A stretch of DNA of 64,000 bases, from the NCBI GenBank assembly GCA_030429565.1, contig JAUIFE010000003.1, positions 310,001 to 374,000 on the forward strand, in the 5' to 3' direction. The stretch comes from Holophagae bacterium (GTDB lineage: Bacteria > Acidobacteriota > Holophagae > Acanthopleuribacterales > Acanthopleuribacteraceae). Positions within the stretch are counted from its first letter, which is position 1. Every line of letters starts with the position of its first letter. The notes below the pieces were generated by a model, which saw nothing but the letters and a program-made list of their open reading frames with translations, had not been told where the DNA came from and searched no databases. Below, piece by piece: positions 47,388 through 56,636 of the stretch. The position numbers were made by a program, and so were the translations under genes.

Positions 47388-50300
47388 GCCCGAACCAAAA
47401 AGCCTGTTTGAAAAACTGATTTGGTTCTGTTTGCACAACCAGTTGGTGGTGTTGTTGGTGTTTTTCGTCGCCGCAACCGCCGGCATTTTGGTGGCGCCGT
47501 TCGACTGGAAGCTCGGCGATTTGCCGCGAAATCCCGTGCCTGTCGACGCCATTCCCGATATCGGCGAGAACCAGCAAATTGTGTTCACGCGCTGGCCGGG
47601 TCGCTCGCCGCAGGACATGGAAGACCAAATCACCTATCCACTCACTTCCGCGCTGTTGGGTTTGCCAGGCGTCAAAAGCGTGCGCAGTTACGCTTACTTT
47701 GGTTTCTCAAGCATTTACGTCATTTTCGAGGACGACATCGACTTTTACTGGTCGCGTTCACGCATTCTCGAAAAGCTGAACAGCTTGCCCGCCGGTACCT
47801 TGCCGCCCGACGTGCAGCCCAGCTTGGGCCCGGATGCGACCGCGCTTGGGCAAATCTTTTGGTATACGTTGGAAGGGCGCGACCCGCAAGGGAACCCGGC
47901 CGGAGGCTGGGACTTACACGAGTTGCGCAGCATCCAGGATTGGTACGTGCGTTACGGGTTGTCGGCCGCCGAGGGCGTAAGCGAAGTCGCTTCGGTCGGC
48001 GGTTACGTGCGCGAGTACCAAATCGACGTTGATCCCGCCAAGATGCGTTACCACAACGTCTCGCTGAACGAGGTTTTCCAAGCTGTGCGTATGTCGAACC
48101 AAGACGTGGGTGCGCGCAACCTCGAAATCAACCAAGTCGAGTACTTCATTCGTGGCTTGGGTTTCGTCAAAACGCTCGATGACTTGGCTTATGCGGTTGT
48201 CAAAACCAACGACAACGTGCCGATTTACGTCAAAGACGTGGCCCATGTCGCCATGGGCCCGGCCCAGCGGCGCGGCGTGCTCGATAAGGGCGGCGCCGAG
48301 GCCGTCGGTGGCGTGGTCGTGGTGCGTTACGGCGAAAATCCGATGAAGGTCATCGAAAACGTCAAAAAACAAATCAACCAGCTCGCGCCCGGTTTGCCGC
48401 GCAAAACACTCGCCGACGGAACCGTCAGCCAAGTGACGATCGTGCCCTTTTACGACAGGGCAGAACTGATCGAAGAGACCTTGGGCACGCTCAAAACCGC
48501 CCTATCCCACGAGATTTTGATCACGGTCATCGTCATTCTGGTCATGTTGCTCAACTTGCGCAGTTCCGTATTGGTTTCCTGCTTGTTGCCCATCGCCGTG
48601 TTGTTGACCTTCATCGCCATGAAGGTTTTCGGTGTCGACGCCAACATCGTCGCCTTGTCGGGCATCGCCATCGCCATCGGTACCATGGTGGATATGGGCA
48701 TCGTCATGGTCGAGAACATCATCGAACGGCTGCGCAACAAGCCGGACCAAAGCGTCGTCGACGCCGTGTATGCCGCCACTATTGAAGTCGGTGGTGCCGT
48801 GATGACCGCCGTCGCCACCACCGTCATCAGCTTTCTGCCGATCTTCACCATGGAAGCCGCCGAAGGTAAGTTGTTTCGGCCCTTGGCGTTTACCAAAACC
48901 TTTGCCTTGCTGGCCTCGATTTTGGTGTCGCTGATGTTGATTCCCACTTTGGCGCGCATCTTTTTCTCGCGCGAGCGCGGTGGACGGTGGCTGAACGGTC
49001 TTAAGTTGGTGTTGCCCGCCTTGTTTGCCGTGGTCGCTACTGTTGGTGGCGAATGGCTGTTGGCCGCCGTCGTTCTGGCCATGCTTGTCATCAGCCGTGC
49101 CGCGCCGTTGCTGCCGATCGGTCAACGTCACTGGGCGAGCCTCGCCGTTAACATTATTGCGGTCCTGGCCGTGACGGCCTTGCTCAACAGCGAGTGGTTG
49201 CCGCTAGGGCCCGCTGCCGGCATTGTGCTCAACTACCTGTTTGTATTGGGTTTGATTGGTGGCATCTTGGGGCTGTTTCTCGGCTTTCAGCACCTTTATC
49301 CGCACCTGTTACGGCTGGTGTTGCGTTACCAAATCGCATTCCTGATCTTGCCCGCACTGTTGACCTTGTGGGGTTTCACTATTTGGATTGGCGTCGACGG
49401 CTTGGTCAAACCCTTGCCCGCCGCCGTGCGCCACGCCGATCCGGTGCGCGCCTTGGCCAGGGTTTTTCCCGGCTTGGGTAAGGAGTTCATGCCGCCGTTG
49501 GACGAGGGTTCCTTCCTTTTCATGCCGACCACCTCGGTCCACGCCTCGATTGGCGAGGCGCGCGACCAACTGCAAAAGCAGAATCTTGCCTTCGGCATGA
49601 TTCCCGAGGTCGCCGGCGCCGTCGGCAAGTTGGGTCGGGCTGAGACACCGCTTGATCCGGCCCCGATCTCCATGATTGAAACCGTGATCAACTACCATCC
49701 CGAGTTCCTGACGGATCGCGACGGGCACCGCTTGACCTTCGCCTTCGACGCCGGCGAAACCGACCTGTTCCGCGACCAGGCCGGTGAAGCCTTACCCGCC
49801 GCCGACGGCGCGCCCTACACCGTTCAAGGTCGTTATCGTCGCGACGAGAACGGGCGGTTAATCGCCGACCCCGACGGCATGCCGTTTCGCCTGTGGCGGC
49901 CCGCGCTTGATCCCGACCTCAATCCTGGCCGCAAGGCGTGGTCCGGCATTCACAGCGCCGACGATATTTGGCACGAAATCGTGCGCTTCGGTCGCGTGCC
50001 GGGCGCCACCTCGGCGCCGAAACTGCAACCAATTGCCGCGCGATTGGTGATGCTGCAAAGCGGCATGCGCGCACCCATGGGCATTAAGGTCAAAGGTCCC
50101 GACCTGGCCACGATCGAAGCTTTTGGTCTGGCCCTGGAACGGCTACTGCCCCAAGTCGAAGGTGTGGAACCCAGCACGGTGATTGCCGACCGCATTATCG
50201 GCAAACCCTACCTGGAGTTTCACCTGGATCGCCGCGCCATGGCGCGTTACGGCGTACGCCTCGAGGAAGTGCAGCAGGTGATCGAGCTCGCCATCGGCGG

Positions 50301-51258
50301 TCGGCAAATCACCACCACTGTCGAAGGCCGCGAGCGTTATCCGGTGCGGGTGCGTTACCCGCGCGAACTGCGTGACACGCTCGAAAAGCTGGAACGCGTG
50401 TTGGTGCCGACGCCGGGCGGCGCGCAAATTCCGCTTTCGCAACTGTCCGACCTCGAGTATCAAAGTGGGCCGCAGGTCATAAAAAGCGAGGATACCTTCC
50501 TGGTCAGTTATGTCATTTTCGACAAGCTGCCAGGATACGCTGAGGTCGATGTGGTTGAAAAGGTGAAGGCCTTCTTGGAAGCGGAAAAGGCCGCCGAGCG
50601 ATTGGTGGTGCCCGCCGGCGTGAAAATGGAATTCGCCGGCAACTACCAAAACCAGCAACGAGCCAGTGCGCGCCTCATGCTGGTTTTACCCTTGGCCTTG
50701 GTTTTGATTTTCCTGCTTTTGTACCTGAACTTCCGCTCGTTGTTCATCAGTTCTCTGATTTTTTCGGCGATTGCCGTGGCCTGTGCCGGCGGCTTTATTC
50801 TGATTTGGCTTTACGGTCAGCCGTGGTTCTTTAACCTCAACTTGTTCGGTGTTAACCTGCGCGAGATGGCCGCCATGGGTCCGATGAACATGAGTGTCGC
50901 CGTGTGGGTTGGGTTTTTGGCTTTGTTTGGCATTGCTTCCGACGACGGTGTTCTGATGTCGACTTACCTAGTGCAGGCCTTCAAGGAGCGCGTGCCGACC
51001 ACCAAAGCCGAACTCCGCGAGACCGTCATCGCGGCGGCGACGCGGCGCATTCGGCCCGCGTTGATGACCACCGCCACCACCATCATCGCGCTAATTCCCG
51101 TGTTGACCTCAACCGGGCGCGGCGCTGACATCATGAAACCGATGGCGATCCCAACGTTCGGCGGCATGCTGATTGCCGTTGTCACCGTGTTGGTTGTGCC
51201 CGTTTGTTTCAGCCTACGCGAGGAACGACGCTTGTTGAAACAGGAAACGCCGCACTAA
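47377..51258 (+). CDS. CusA-type heavy-metal RND efflux pump
   Basis: 1293 residues from ATG 47377 (GGAGG upstream, within the end of the adaptor gene). HME-type RND proton antiporter: EDQITYPLTSALLGLPGVKS in the porter, MVDMGIVMVENIIERL in TM4 (single proton-relay Asp), and in the second half NYQNQQRASARLMLVLPLAL and FGIASDDGVLMSTYLVQAF. It is about 250 residues longer than CusA of Escherichia coli. The extra length includes additional hydrophobic segments between the first and second halves (KLVLPALFAVVATVGGEWLL to LVLRYQIAFLILPALL) and an expanded periplasmic loop (about residues 780-890). Such long forms occur in other phyla. Likely exports Cu(I) or Ag(I), given the adaptor's Met/Cys/His motifs, but zinc or cobalt cannot be ruled out. 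Confidence 0.93.
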   Translation: MHTKPEPKSLFEKLIWFCLHNQLVVLLVFFVAATAGILVAPFDWKLGDLPRNPVPVDAIPDIGENQQIVFTRWPGRSPQDMEDQITYPLTSALLGLPGVKSVRSYAYFGFSSIYVIFEDDIDFYWSRSRILEKLNSLPAGTLPPDVQPSLGPDATALGQIFWYTLEGRDPQGNPAGGWDLHELRSIQDWYVRYGLSAAEGVSEVASVGGYVREYQIDVDPAKMRYHNVSLNEVFQAVRMSNQDVGARNLEINQVEYFIRGLGFVKTLDDLAYAVVKTNDNVPIYVKDVAHVAMGPAQRRGVLDKGGAEAVGGVVVVRYGENPMKVIENVKKQINQLAPGLPRKTLADGTVSQVTIVPFYDRAELIEETLGTLKTALSHEILITVIVILVMLLNLRSSVLVSCLLPIAVLLTFIAMKVFGVDANIVALSGIAIAIGTMVDMGIVMVENIIERLRNKPDQSVVDAVYAATIEVGGAVMTAVATTVISFLPIFTMEAAEGKLFRPLAFTKTFALLASILVSLMLIPTLARIFFSRERGGRWLNGLKLVLPALFAVVATVGGEWLLAAVVLAMLVISRAAPLLPIGQRHWASLAVNIIAVLAVTALLNSEWLPLGPAAGIVLNYLFVLGLIGGILGLFLGFQHLYPHLLRLVLRYQIAFLILPALLTLWGFTIWIGVDGLVKPLPAAVRHADPVRALARVFPGLGKEFMPPLDEGSFLFMPTTSVHASIGEARDQLQKQNLAFGMIPEVAGAVGKLGRAETPLDPAPISMIETVINYHPEFLTDRDGHRLTFAFDAGETDLFRDQAGEALPAADGAPYTVQGRYRRDENGRLIADPDGMPFRLWRPALDPDLNPGRKAWSGIHSADDIWHEIVRFGRVPGATSAPKLQPIAARLVMLQSGMRAPMGIKVKGPDLATIEAFGLALERLLPQVEGVEPSTVIADRIIGKPYLEFHLDRRAMARYGVRLEEVQQVIELAIGGRQITTTVEGRERYPVRVRYPRELRDTLEKLERVLVPTPGGAQIPLSQLSDLEYQSGPQVIKSEDTFLVSYVIFDKLPGYAEVDVVEKVKAFLEAEKAAERLVVPAGVKMEFAGNYQNQQRASARLMLVLPLALVLIFLLLYLNFRSLFISSLIFSAIAVACAGGFILIWLYGQPWFFNLNLFGVNLREMAAMGPMNMSVAVWVGFLALFGIASDDGVLMSTYLVQAFKERVPTTKAELRETVIAAATRRIRPALMTTATTIIALIPVLTSTGRGADIMKPMAIPTFGGMLIAVVTVLVVPVCFSLREERRLLKQETPH

Positions 51259-51352
51259 TTCTCCGGCCGTGTCCAGGGGTAAATGCAAACCAGGACACGG
51301 CCCTTGTTCGAGTACAATACACAGTGCCCGTATTAAGAAAGGAAGGTAACGG

Positions 51353-52483
51353 ATGTACATTAACAGCAATTTTGACGGCGGCAACATTCACTGCCTGGCG
51401 GTCGAGGATCCGGCCGACATTCGCTTGGAGATTCGTCGCGACAACGAATCCGCGTTTATGCAGTGGTTTTATTTCCGCTTAACCGGTGCGATGGACCGCG
51501 ATTGCGTGCTCAAAATCGTCAACGCCGGTCAGGCCGCCTACACCGACGGTTTTGAGAATTATCGTGCCGTGGCTTCCTATGATCGCGAGAATTGGTTCCG
51601 CATCGACACCGAATTTGACGGTGAACAGTTGGTGATGCGGCACCGGCCGCTGGCGAACTGCGTTTACTTCGCCTACTTCGCCCCCTACACCGTGGAACGC
51701 CACTACGATTTAATCAGCGACGCCCTGGCTTCGCCCCAGGTTGATTTAACTTGCTTGGGGCAAACCCTTGACGGCCAAGATCTCGACCTGTTGCGCATCG
51801 GCGAACCGCGCGACGGCAAACGCGCCTTTTGGTTCATCGCGCGCCAACACCCCGGCGAAACCATGGCCGAGTGGTGGATGGAAGGGTTTCTCGACCGCTT
51901 GCTCGACGAAGACGATCCCGTCAGCCGCGAGCTCCTGAAACGCGCCGTGTTTTACGTCGTGCCCAATATGAACCCCGACGGCAGTCGTCGCGGACACCTG
52001 CGCACTAACGCCGCCGGCGCCAACCTCAACCGCGAGTGGTTGGAACCCAGCATGGACCGCAGTCCCGAGGTATATTTGGTGCGGCAGAAAATGCAGGAAA
52101 CCGGCGTCGACTTTTTCTTCGATGTCCACGGCGACGAAGCACTGCCGTACAACTTTATCGCCGGGGCCGAGGGCACGGCTTCCTGGAGCGACGCGCGCGA
52201 AACCCGGCAGAAAAACTTCGAAAAAGCGTTGATGGAAGCCAGCCCGGATTTCCAAATGGAACACGGCTACGATCGCGACGCGCCCAACAGCGCTAACCTC
52301 GCCAAAGCGACCGACTACGTCGCCGAAACCTTCGGCTGTTTGTCGATGACCTTGGAAATGCCGTTCAAAGACACCGTCGACAGCCCCAACGAGCTGGAAG
52401 GCTGGTCGCCGGAACGCAGCCGCAAGCTGGGCGCCGCCTCGCTCAACGCGGTTTACGCCATGCGCGACCAACTGGACGTCTAA
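51353..52483 (+). CDS. M14 family zinc carboxypeptidase (CCP/Nna1-like)
   Basis: 376 residues from ATG 51353 with AAGGAAGG upstream. No signal peptide, so cytoplasmic. The N-terminal beta domain (about 1-125) precedes the M14 catalytic domain: WFIARQHPGETMAEWWMEG (zinc ligands H and E of HxxE), VVPNMNPDGSRRGHLRTNAA (substrate-binding RGHxRTN), LNREW, and DFFFDVHGDEALPY (third zinc His). The order matches the cytosolic carboxypeptidase-like M14 subfamily. Bacterial members are assumed to trim C-terminal residues from proteins or peptides; target unknown. A strong terminator follows. Confidence 0.92.
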   Translation: MYINSNFDGGNIHCLAVEDPADIRLEIRRDNESAFMQWFYFRLTGAMDRDCVLKIVNAGQAAYTDGFENYRAVASYDRENWFRIDTEFDGEQLVMRHRPLANCVYFAYFAPYTVERHYDLISDALASPQVDLTCLGQTLDGQDLDLLRIGEPRDGKRAFWFIARQHPGETMAEWWMEGFLDRLLDEDDPVSRELLKRAVFYVVPNMNPDGSRRGHLRTNAAGANLNREWLEPSMDRSPEVYLVRQKMQETGVDFFFDVHGDEALPYNFIAGAEGTASWSDARETRQKNFEKALMEASPDFQMEHGYDRDAPNSANLAKATDYVAETFGCLSMTLEMPFKDTVDSPNELEGWSPERSRKLGAASLNAVYAMRDQLDV

Positions 52484-52503
52484 GTTCGCAACGAGGTGAA
52501 TCC

Positions 52504-52539
52504 AAAGAAAAGGCCCCGCTGCGACGGGGCCTTTTCTTT
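52504..52539. terminator. Bidirectional Rho-independent terminator
   Basis: AAAGAAAAGGCCCCG and its complement form a perfect 15-bp stem around CTGCGA, with T-rich and A-rich flanks. It lies between the convergent M14 gene and the unknown gene at 52554 and can end both. Confidence 0.9.
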
Positions 52540-52553
52540 AGGATTTTTGGGTT

Positions 52554-53075
52554 TTAGTGGTGTAGCAAGGCTTTTATACGAAAGGATTTATGTGGGCCGG
52601 AATCAAGGTAAAAAGTCTGCAAGGTCAGATCCCAATCCGGTTGATCGCTGTAAAAGTAACCGGAGAACTCGTCGGTGCCTTTTTTGCTGACAACGGCGAG
52701 CGTCGTGTCATTGTAAAAGGGAAAATGGGTGTAGTCCTCTGTCGGCGCCGAGGTCGGCTCAACAATGGTAAACGAACCCGCGTAACAAAAAGCCATTTCC
52801 AGGTTGGAAGACACAAGCAGCGGCAGTGGTTCGCCCAGGTTGATGTTGAAACCGTAGGTTATCGGGTGCCTTTGACTGCGGACATTGAGACAGCTTAGGT
52901 CGGCGGTGTGCGACCTGTTTTTCCCGATAATGCGCGCCGGGCCCACAAACTCATACTCGAAATCACCAAACCCGTCTTCCTCGTCAAAACCCAGCCCGAA
53001 ATAATTGAAATCGCCCTCGTCGTATTGCTGGTGGAATCGGTGAATCCAAACATTGAGTTCGGCCATTCGATCCAT
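52554..53075 (-). CDS. Hypothetical protein
   Basis: 173 residues from ATG 53075, where GGAGG lies 6 bases upstream; an upstream extension without RBS is rejected. No family recognised. The protein is acidic at the N-terminus (FHQQYDEGDFNYFGLGFDEE, then FGDFEYEFVG) and rich in aromatic residues, with several predicted beta-strands (MAFCYAGSFTIVEP, TTLAVVSKKG) and no signal or membrane segment, so it is probably a soluble beta-rich cytoplasmic protein. It is the next minus-strand gene after the DUF262/AAA operon, separated from it by the hairpin repeat at 53142, so co-transcription is doubtful. Confidence 0.7.
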   Translation of the reverse strand: MDRMAELNVWIHRFHQQYDEGDFNYFGLGFDEEDGFGDFEYEFVGPARIIGKNRSHTADLSCLNVRSQRHPITYGFNINLGEPLPLLVSSNLEMAFCYAGSFTIVEPTSAPTEDYTHFPFYNDTTLAVVSKKGTDEFSGYFYSDQPDWDLTLQTFYLDSGPHKSFRIKALLHH

Positions 53076-53141
53076 ACTGTGCCTCCGATGTTCCAGGTCA
53101 TGTAGGGGGGTCTTTTGGCAAAAACGCACGAGCACCTGCTT

Positions 53142-53189
53142 CAACCTGGACTGAGCGATTTGGGTGGATGAAATCGCTCAGTTCTGGTT
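53142..53189. repeat. Hairpin repeat, left copy (also terminator of gene C)
   Basis: A 19-bp stem with one mismatch and one G:U; its core is ACTGAGCGATTT with its complement and a 9-base loop GGGTGGATG. Positions 53142-53179 match 35 of 38 bases of the reverse complement of 56683-56720. The stem overlaps the stop codon of the third gene of the DUF262/AAA operon, so it probably also ends its transcription. Confidence 0.85.
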
Positions 53190-54127
53190 CAAGTCGGTAA
53201 GTGATCGCAAATCGAACCCACCACGATTTTACCGTCCTCACCTTGTGGGATACTGAAATAGATGCGGTCTGTATGGGGCTGAATTTTCGAGTGCCACTCA
53301 CACAAAACGTCACGTCCGGCGAGGTCGACCGTCCGTTCCTTCATTGCCTTTTTGTTCTTGTGGGTGTTGGGGTTTTCCGGGCTAATCGTCACCTTGGTTT
53401 TCTGGAAAAAAAGGTCGATGATCGTTTCGCGATCACCTTTACCCGCGCGGTGACATGCTGCGAACCAGTCATTGATTGCGCCAAGGTGTTCGATGAGGTC
53501 TGCCAAACTGTGACGAAACGATTGGCTTAAGCTTTTTGCTTGGCGGACGGCGCGCTCGTGAATGATGAGATTGGGAAACAACAGGCGACAGGCCGGCCAA
53601 AAAGCGTCGGCGGGCATGGCTTGTTGCAGCGGCAGGGTGCGCAAGAATGCCAAATAATCCCCACGGCTGTGAATAAAAAAAACGGGGCAGGTTGTCGTGC
53701 CGTCGCTGACGCCTAACGCGCCCGCACGTTCCGGGGTCATCATGGCCGCGATCACCAAAAAACGTTCGGCCAGATTTTCATGGAACACGTGCGCCAAACC
53801 GTGGCTTTGGTAGGGCGTGGCCTCCGGCTCGACCTGTAACGGCGCCGCCTCATTCTCAAAGCTGCGCCCTTTGCTGAGCAGGATCAACAAGCGGCGGTAA
53901 GCGTCGCGTTGTTGCGAGCTGTGCTCTGGCGACGGGTAAAGTTGTTGCAACAAGGGTACATCGCCTTGGGTTTTCATCGAGAAAACCGCCGATGCGTAAA
54001 TCAACGGCGTGTTGCCTGCCAACACCGCGTCGAGGTTTTGCAGGAACGCGGCCAAGTTTTGTACCGGCAGCTCGTGCCGCCCGTCGAGCAGCGCCGCCTC
54101 ATCGAGGACAACCCTAGCCAAGTCCAT
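53189..54127 (-). CDS. Unknown protein C, third gene of DUF262/AAA operon
   Basis: 312 residues from ATG 54127, overlapping the end of the AAA gene by 14 bases. No family recognised. Visible: an N-terminal acidic strand (MDLARVVLDEAALLDG) reminiscent of PIN-like openings, though further PIN acidic residues could not be assigned; a mid-region HSRGDYLAFLRTLPLQ; and a C-terminal block VLCEWHSKIQPHTDRIYFS followed by DGKIVVGSICDHLPT, whose pattern (Cys/Ser-x-His near a strand, then RIYF, then a final HLPT) recalls the compact C-terminal domain seen in toxin-like proteins. No signal or membrane segment. By position it could be the effector of the operon. The sequence ends inside the flanking hairpin repeat. 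Confidence 0.75.
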   Translation of the reverse strand: MDLARVVLDEAALLDGRHELPVQNLAAFLQNLDAVLAGNTPLIYASAVFSMKTQGDVPLLQQLYPSPEHSSQQRDAYRRLLILLSKGRSFENEAAPLQVEPEATPYQSHGLAHVFHENLAERFLVIAAMMTPERAGALGVSDGTTTCPVFFIHSRGDYLAFLRTLPLQQAMPADAFWPACRLLFPNLIIHERAVRQAKSLSQSFRHSLADLIEHLGAINDWFAACHRAGKGDRETIIDLFFQKTKVTISPENPNTHKNKKAMKERTVDLAGRDVLCEWHSKIQPHTDRIYFSIPQGEDGKIVVGSICDHLPT

Positions 54128-55223
54128 GAATTTGTGTCCGAAACAGGTGGTTCAAATCTTTTTCGGTTTGATCGAAAAAGCCATCGGGCCAGTGACTTAA
54201 CTCGCCTTTTTGATTGATTTCAATCGTCGTCGCCTGCGTTTCCAAGTCGGTCATCGTCAGAAAATGGAAAATGATCTGATCAGCTTTAATCGGTGAACCT
54301 TCGCCCGCCACCGATAAGCGAATGCCGTTGAGCAGATGATCGCTGTGGGTTTCCACGAAGACCTGCGCGCCGGCCGCCGCCACGTGCGACAAAAAGAAAC
54401 CCATGCGACTTTGGGCCGCCGGGTGCAGGTGCGCCTCGGGGTTTTGCACGATCAAAATCGTGCCGGGTTCTGTTAGCAAACCGGCGACCACGATCGGGAG
54501 GGTGTAGCAAATGCCGAAACCCGCATTGGTGGGTTGCAGCCATTCCGAATCGATACCGGAGTGCTTGAGGCTCAGGCGCACGCGACCCGTTCCGGGAATA
54601 ATATCGCTCTTAAACTCAATCTTCGGCACGAACTCACCCATCCAGCGCTCCACCTGGTGTTTGAGCCACCGGTTCTCGCGGCGGCGCAGTGCTTCCGGAT
54701 GGCATAGGTTCTCGCGCAGGATTTTACGTTCGTTTATGGCCAGCAGATAGGCGGCATATTCGCCTTTGGTGCCGATTCCCAGATGTTCAACCGGTTTTGA
54801 TTCAATGGCGTAAGATGCGCGGGGGCCGAGTCGTTCGGAATCGAGGAAAAAGAAATCGCCAAACAAGCCGGCGATATCGGCCGCCGCCGGCTTGTGCGTG
54901 ACCCGCAAAAAGGGATCCTCCGGCACCGCTGCATCGAATACCCAGCGGTGCTGGTGTTGATCACTATCGATGCCAAACCGAATGTCGCTGGTTGGTGCTT
55001 TTGCGCACAAGGCGTCCTGACATTGGCCCAGGTTCAGGCCTTCAAGTTGCGAGAGCGGCAGAAAATCTTGGCGGCTTTTCTCGAGGTAGTTCAGCATCAT
55101 TAGCGATTGCAGGAAGGAACTTTTGCCCGCGCTATTGGTCCCTGACAACACCGTCAAGGGCCGAACTGAAAACTGCTGCTTGCGAATACTTTTGAAGTTT
55201 TCGATGCGAATGGTTTTAATCAT
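54114..55223 (-). CDS. AAA ATPase with DUF3696 domain (B)
   Basis: 369 residues from ATG 55223; the ATG overlaps the stop of the DUF262 gene (ATGA). Like OLD/RecF-type ATPases it begins MIKTIRIENFKSIRKQQF, with Walker A GTNSAGKSS (about 27). The Walker B region is ILIVQNPEAHLHPAAQSRMG, with the NPEAHLHP typical of the DUF3696 family, followed by VFVETHSDHLLNGIRL and the C-terminal GELSHWPDGFFDQTEKDL that defines DUF3696. The ATPase core should hydrolyse ATP and probably act on nucleic acid or partner proteins. No nuclease domain (TOPRIM) is attached, in contrast to the OLD protein at 17545. It overlaps gene C by 14 bases, so A, B and C are translationally coupled. Confidence 0.9.
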   Translation of the reverse strand: MIKTIRIENFKSIRKQQFSVRPLTVLSGTNSAGKSSFLQSLMMLNYLEKSRQDFLPLSQLEGLNLGQCQDALCAKAPTSDIRFGIDSDQHQHRWVFDAAVPEDPFLRVTHKPAAADIAGLFGDFFFLDSERLGPRASYAIESKPVEHLGIGTKGEYAAYLLAINERKILRENLCHPEALRRRENRWLKHQVERWMGEFVPKIEFKSDIIPGTGRVRLSLKHSGIDSEWLQPTNAGFGICYTLPIVVAGLLTEPGTILIVQNPEAHLHPAAQSRMGFFLSHVAAAGAQVFVETHSDHLLNGIRLSVAGEGSPIKADQIIFHFLTMTDLETQATTIEINQKGELSHWPDGFFDQTEKDLNHLFRTQIHGLG

Positions 55224-56398
55224 GGTGCCATCGCCTCGGCAAAAAACCGCCGGCACGCGGCGAACCGAGCTTGAATGCGTTCTTTGGTTTGCGTTTCTTG
55301 GGTGATCAGTTGTTCGAAGGTCGCTTCCGGTGCGGTCTCCTGGCTGAGCCGATCGATAATCGCCTGGCCATGCGCCGACAGCTCGGCCGTATCAAATTCG
55401 GACAAAATCACCGCCACGCAGTCGAACAGCGGTTTGTTGAGCGGGTGTTTGGTGGCGGTTTCGCCGGGTCGTTTGCGGAAGGCTTGGTCACCGAAGAGGG
55501 CGGCTGCATTGACCATTGCCGTTTGAAACGCGGCGGCCAAGGCGTTGAGCTGGTCGTCGCTGATGATCGACGGATCATCGAGTTGGACCGTAAAAGCATT
55601 GAGGATTTCGTCCAAATTGGCGCCCAAATCCGCTTGCTCCCAGTCAATCGTCTTAAAACAGCAGAAGCGCAGCGCCAGTTCCAGGTCGGCCAAACGCGAG
55701 GTGTTGAAGTTGCCGGTTGCACCGAAAAATGCCGGCATTTCGGTTAGTTTTTTGAGAAAGAGACGAGAGCGTTTTTGGCTGAGTCCGTGGCGAAGTTCTT
55801 GCGGGTTGAGTGCCGTGCCGAGCGTGTTAATACGCGAGAAAATCTCGGTTTTGATGTGTTCCGGTGTTAGCGGATCGATTTGGTTCACAATAAGTTGCGT
55901 TTGATGGATGCGGCGTCGCCATTTTTGAGCCAGATCTTCATAGCCCTGGCCGTCGAGACGCACCAGGTAATGCAGGTGGTTGCCGGCAAGCCGAAAGGGT
56001 TCGCCAAAGGTCGTGTCGTTCGAGCCTTTGACAAACTGGTAAATACTCGAAAGGCGCTGAAAGCCATCCATCACGTGTAATTTTCCCTCAGTATCGCCAA
56101 AGAAATAAAACGAGGGCAGAGGGATGCGCAGAAGCAGTGATTCGATCAGCAAGTTCTTTTGCCGCATATCCCAAACACGGCGGCGTTGAAAGTCGGGTGC
56201 GAGGTCGAGATCTTTGCTTTCTATCCATTCGAGCACTTGGCCCAGCGAATAAATCTTGTTCTCGACCCGAATCATCTCGGGATCGTAGCTGCTGTCGTCA
56301 TCGAGCTCGGCCCGTTCGTCCACCGCTTCAAAGCCACTGGGCCGACCGTCGACGTAATGTTCTTTTATTGGCGGATGTGTCGCGGAGTTCGAAGCCAC
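55220..56398 (-). CDS. DUF262 (ParB-like) protein (A)
   Basis: 392 residues from GTG 56398, chosen because GGGAG lies 7 bases upstream; an upstream TTG start lacks an RBS. The DUF262 domain (about 45-210) is shown by LAPDFQRRRVWDMRQKNLLI, SLLLRIPLPSFYFFGD, and VMDGFQRLSSIYQFVKG (DGFQR in place of the usual DGQQR). DUF262 domains are ParB/sulfiredoxin-like nucleotide-dependent modules found in GmrSD type IV restriction, BrxU and SspE. The C-terminal half (about 220-390) is helical and has no recognisable HNH (DUF1524) nuclease motif, so this protein alone may not cut DNA. It is the first gene of the A-B-C operon. Confidence 0.88.
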   Translation of the reverse strand: MASNSATHPPIKEHYVDGRPSGFEAVDERAELDDDSSYDPEMIRVENKIYSLGQVLEWIESKDLDLAPDFQRRRVWDMRQKNLLIESLLLRIPLPSFYFFGDTEGKLHVMDGFQRLSSIYQFVKGSNDTTFGEPFRLAGNHLHYLVRLDGQGYEDLAQKWRRRIHQTQLIVNQIDPLTPEHIKTEIFSRINTLGTALNPQELRHGLSQKRSRLFLKKLTEMPAFFGATGNFNTSRLADLELALRFCCFKTIDWEQADLGANLDEILNAFTVQLDDPSIISDDQLNALAAAFQTAMVNAAALFGDQAFRKRPGETATKHPLNKPLFDCVAVILSEFDTAELSAHGQAIIDRLSQETAPEATFEQLITQETQTKERIQARFAACRRFFAEAMAP

Positions 56399-56489
56399 GC
56401 GTTTGCTCCCTTGTCGTATCAAAAGGCTGTGAATCAACCGATTCTACACCAGCCTAAAGTGCATGGGGACATCATTAATTTGATTGGGA

Positions 56490-56505
56490 CGAGATTGGAA
56501 TCTCG
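56490..56505 (-). promoter_or_regulatory. Palindromic site upstream of A-B-C operon
   Basis: CGAGATTGGAATCTCG is a perfect 7-bp inverted repeat with a 2-base centre, about 92 bases upstream of the DUF262 start. A possible extended -10 (TGTAGAAT) lies between it and the gene. It is a candidate operator; no regulator is identified. Confidence 0.4.
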
Positions 56506-56636
56506 AGGGATTAAACCTAAACGAAGCGATTCTTAGCGGCAAAAACGGACAACCGTTGAACTGCAACATCTCTTGAAAATGCTCACCGTACTTGCCAGTA
56601 TGCCTCCGCTTTTCCCAACACGTTTCGCATCAACGC

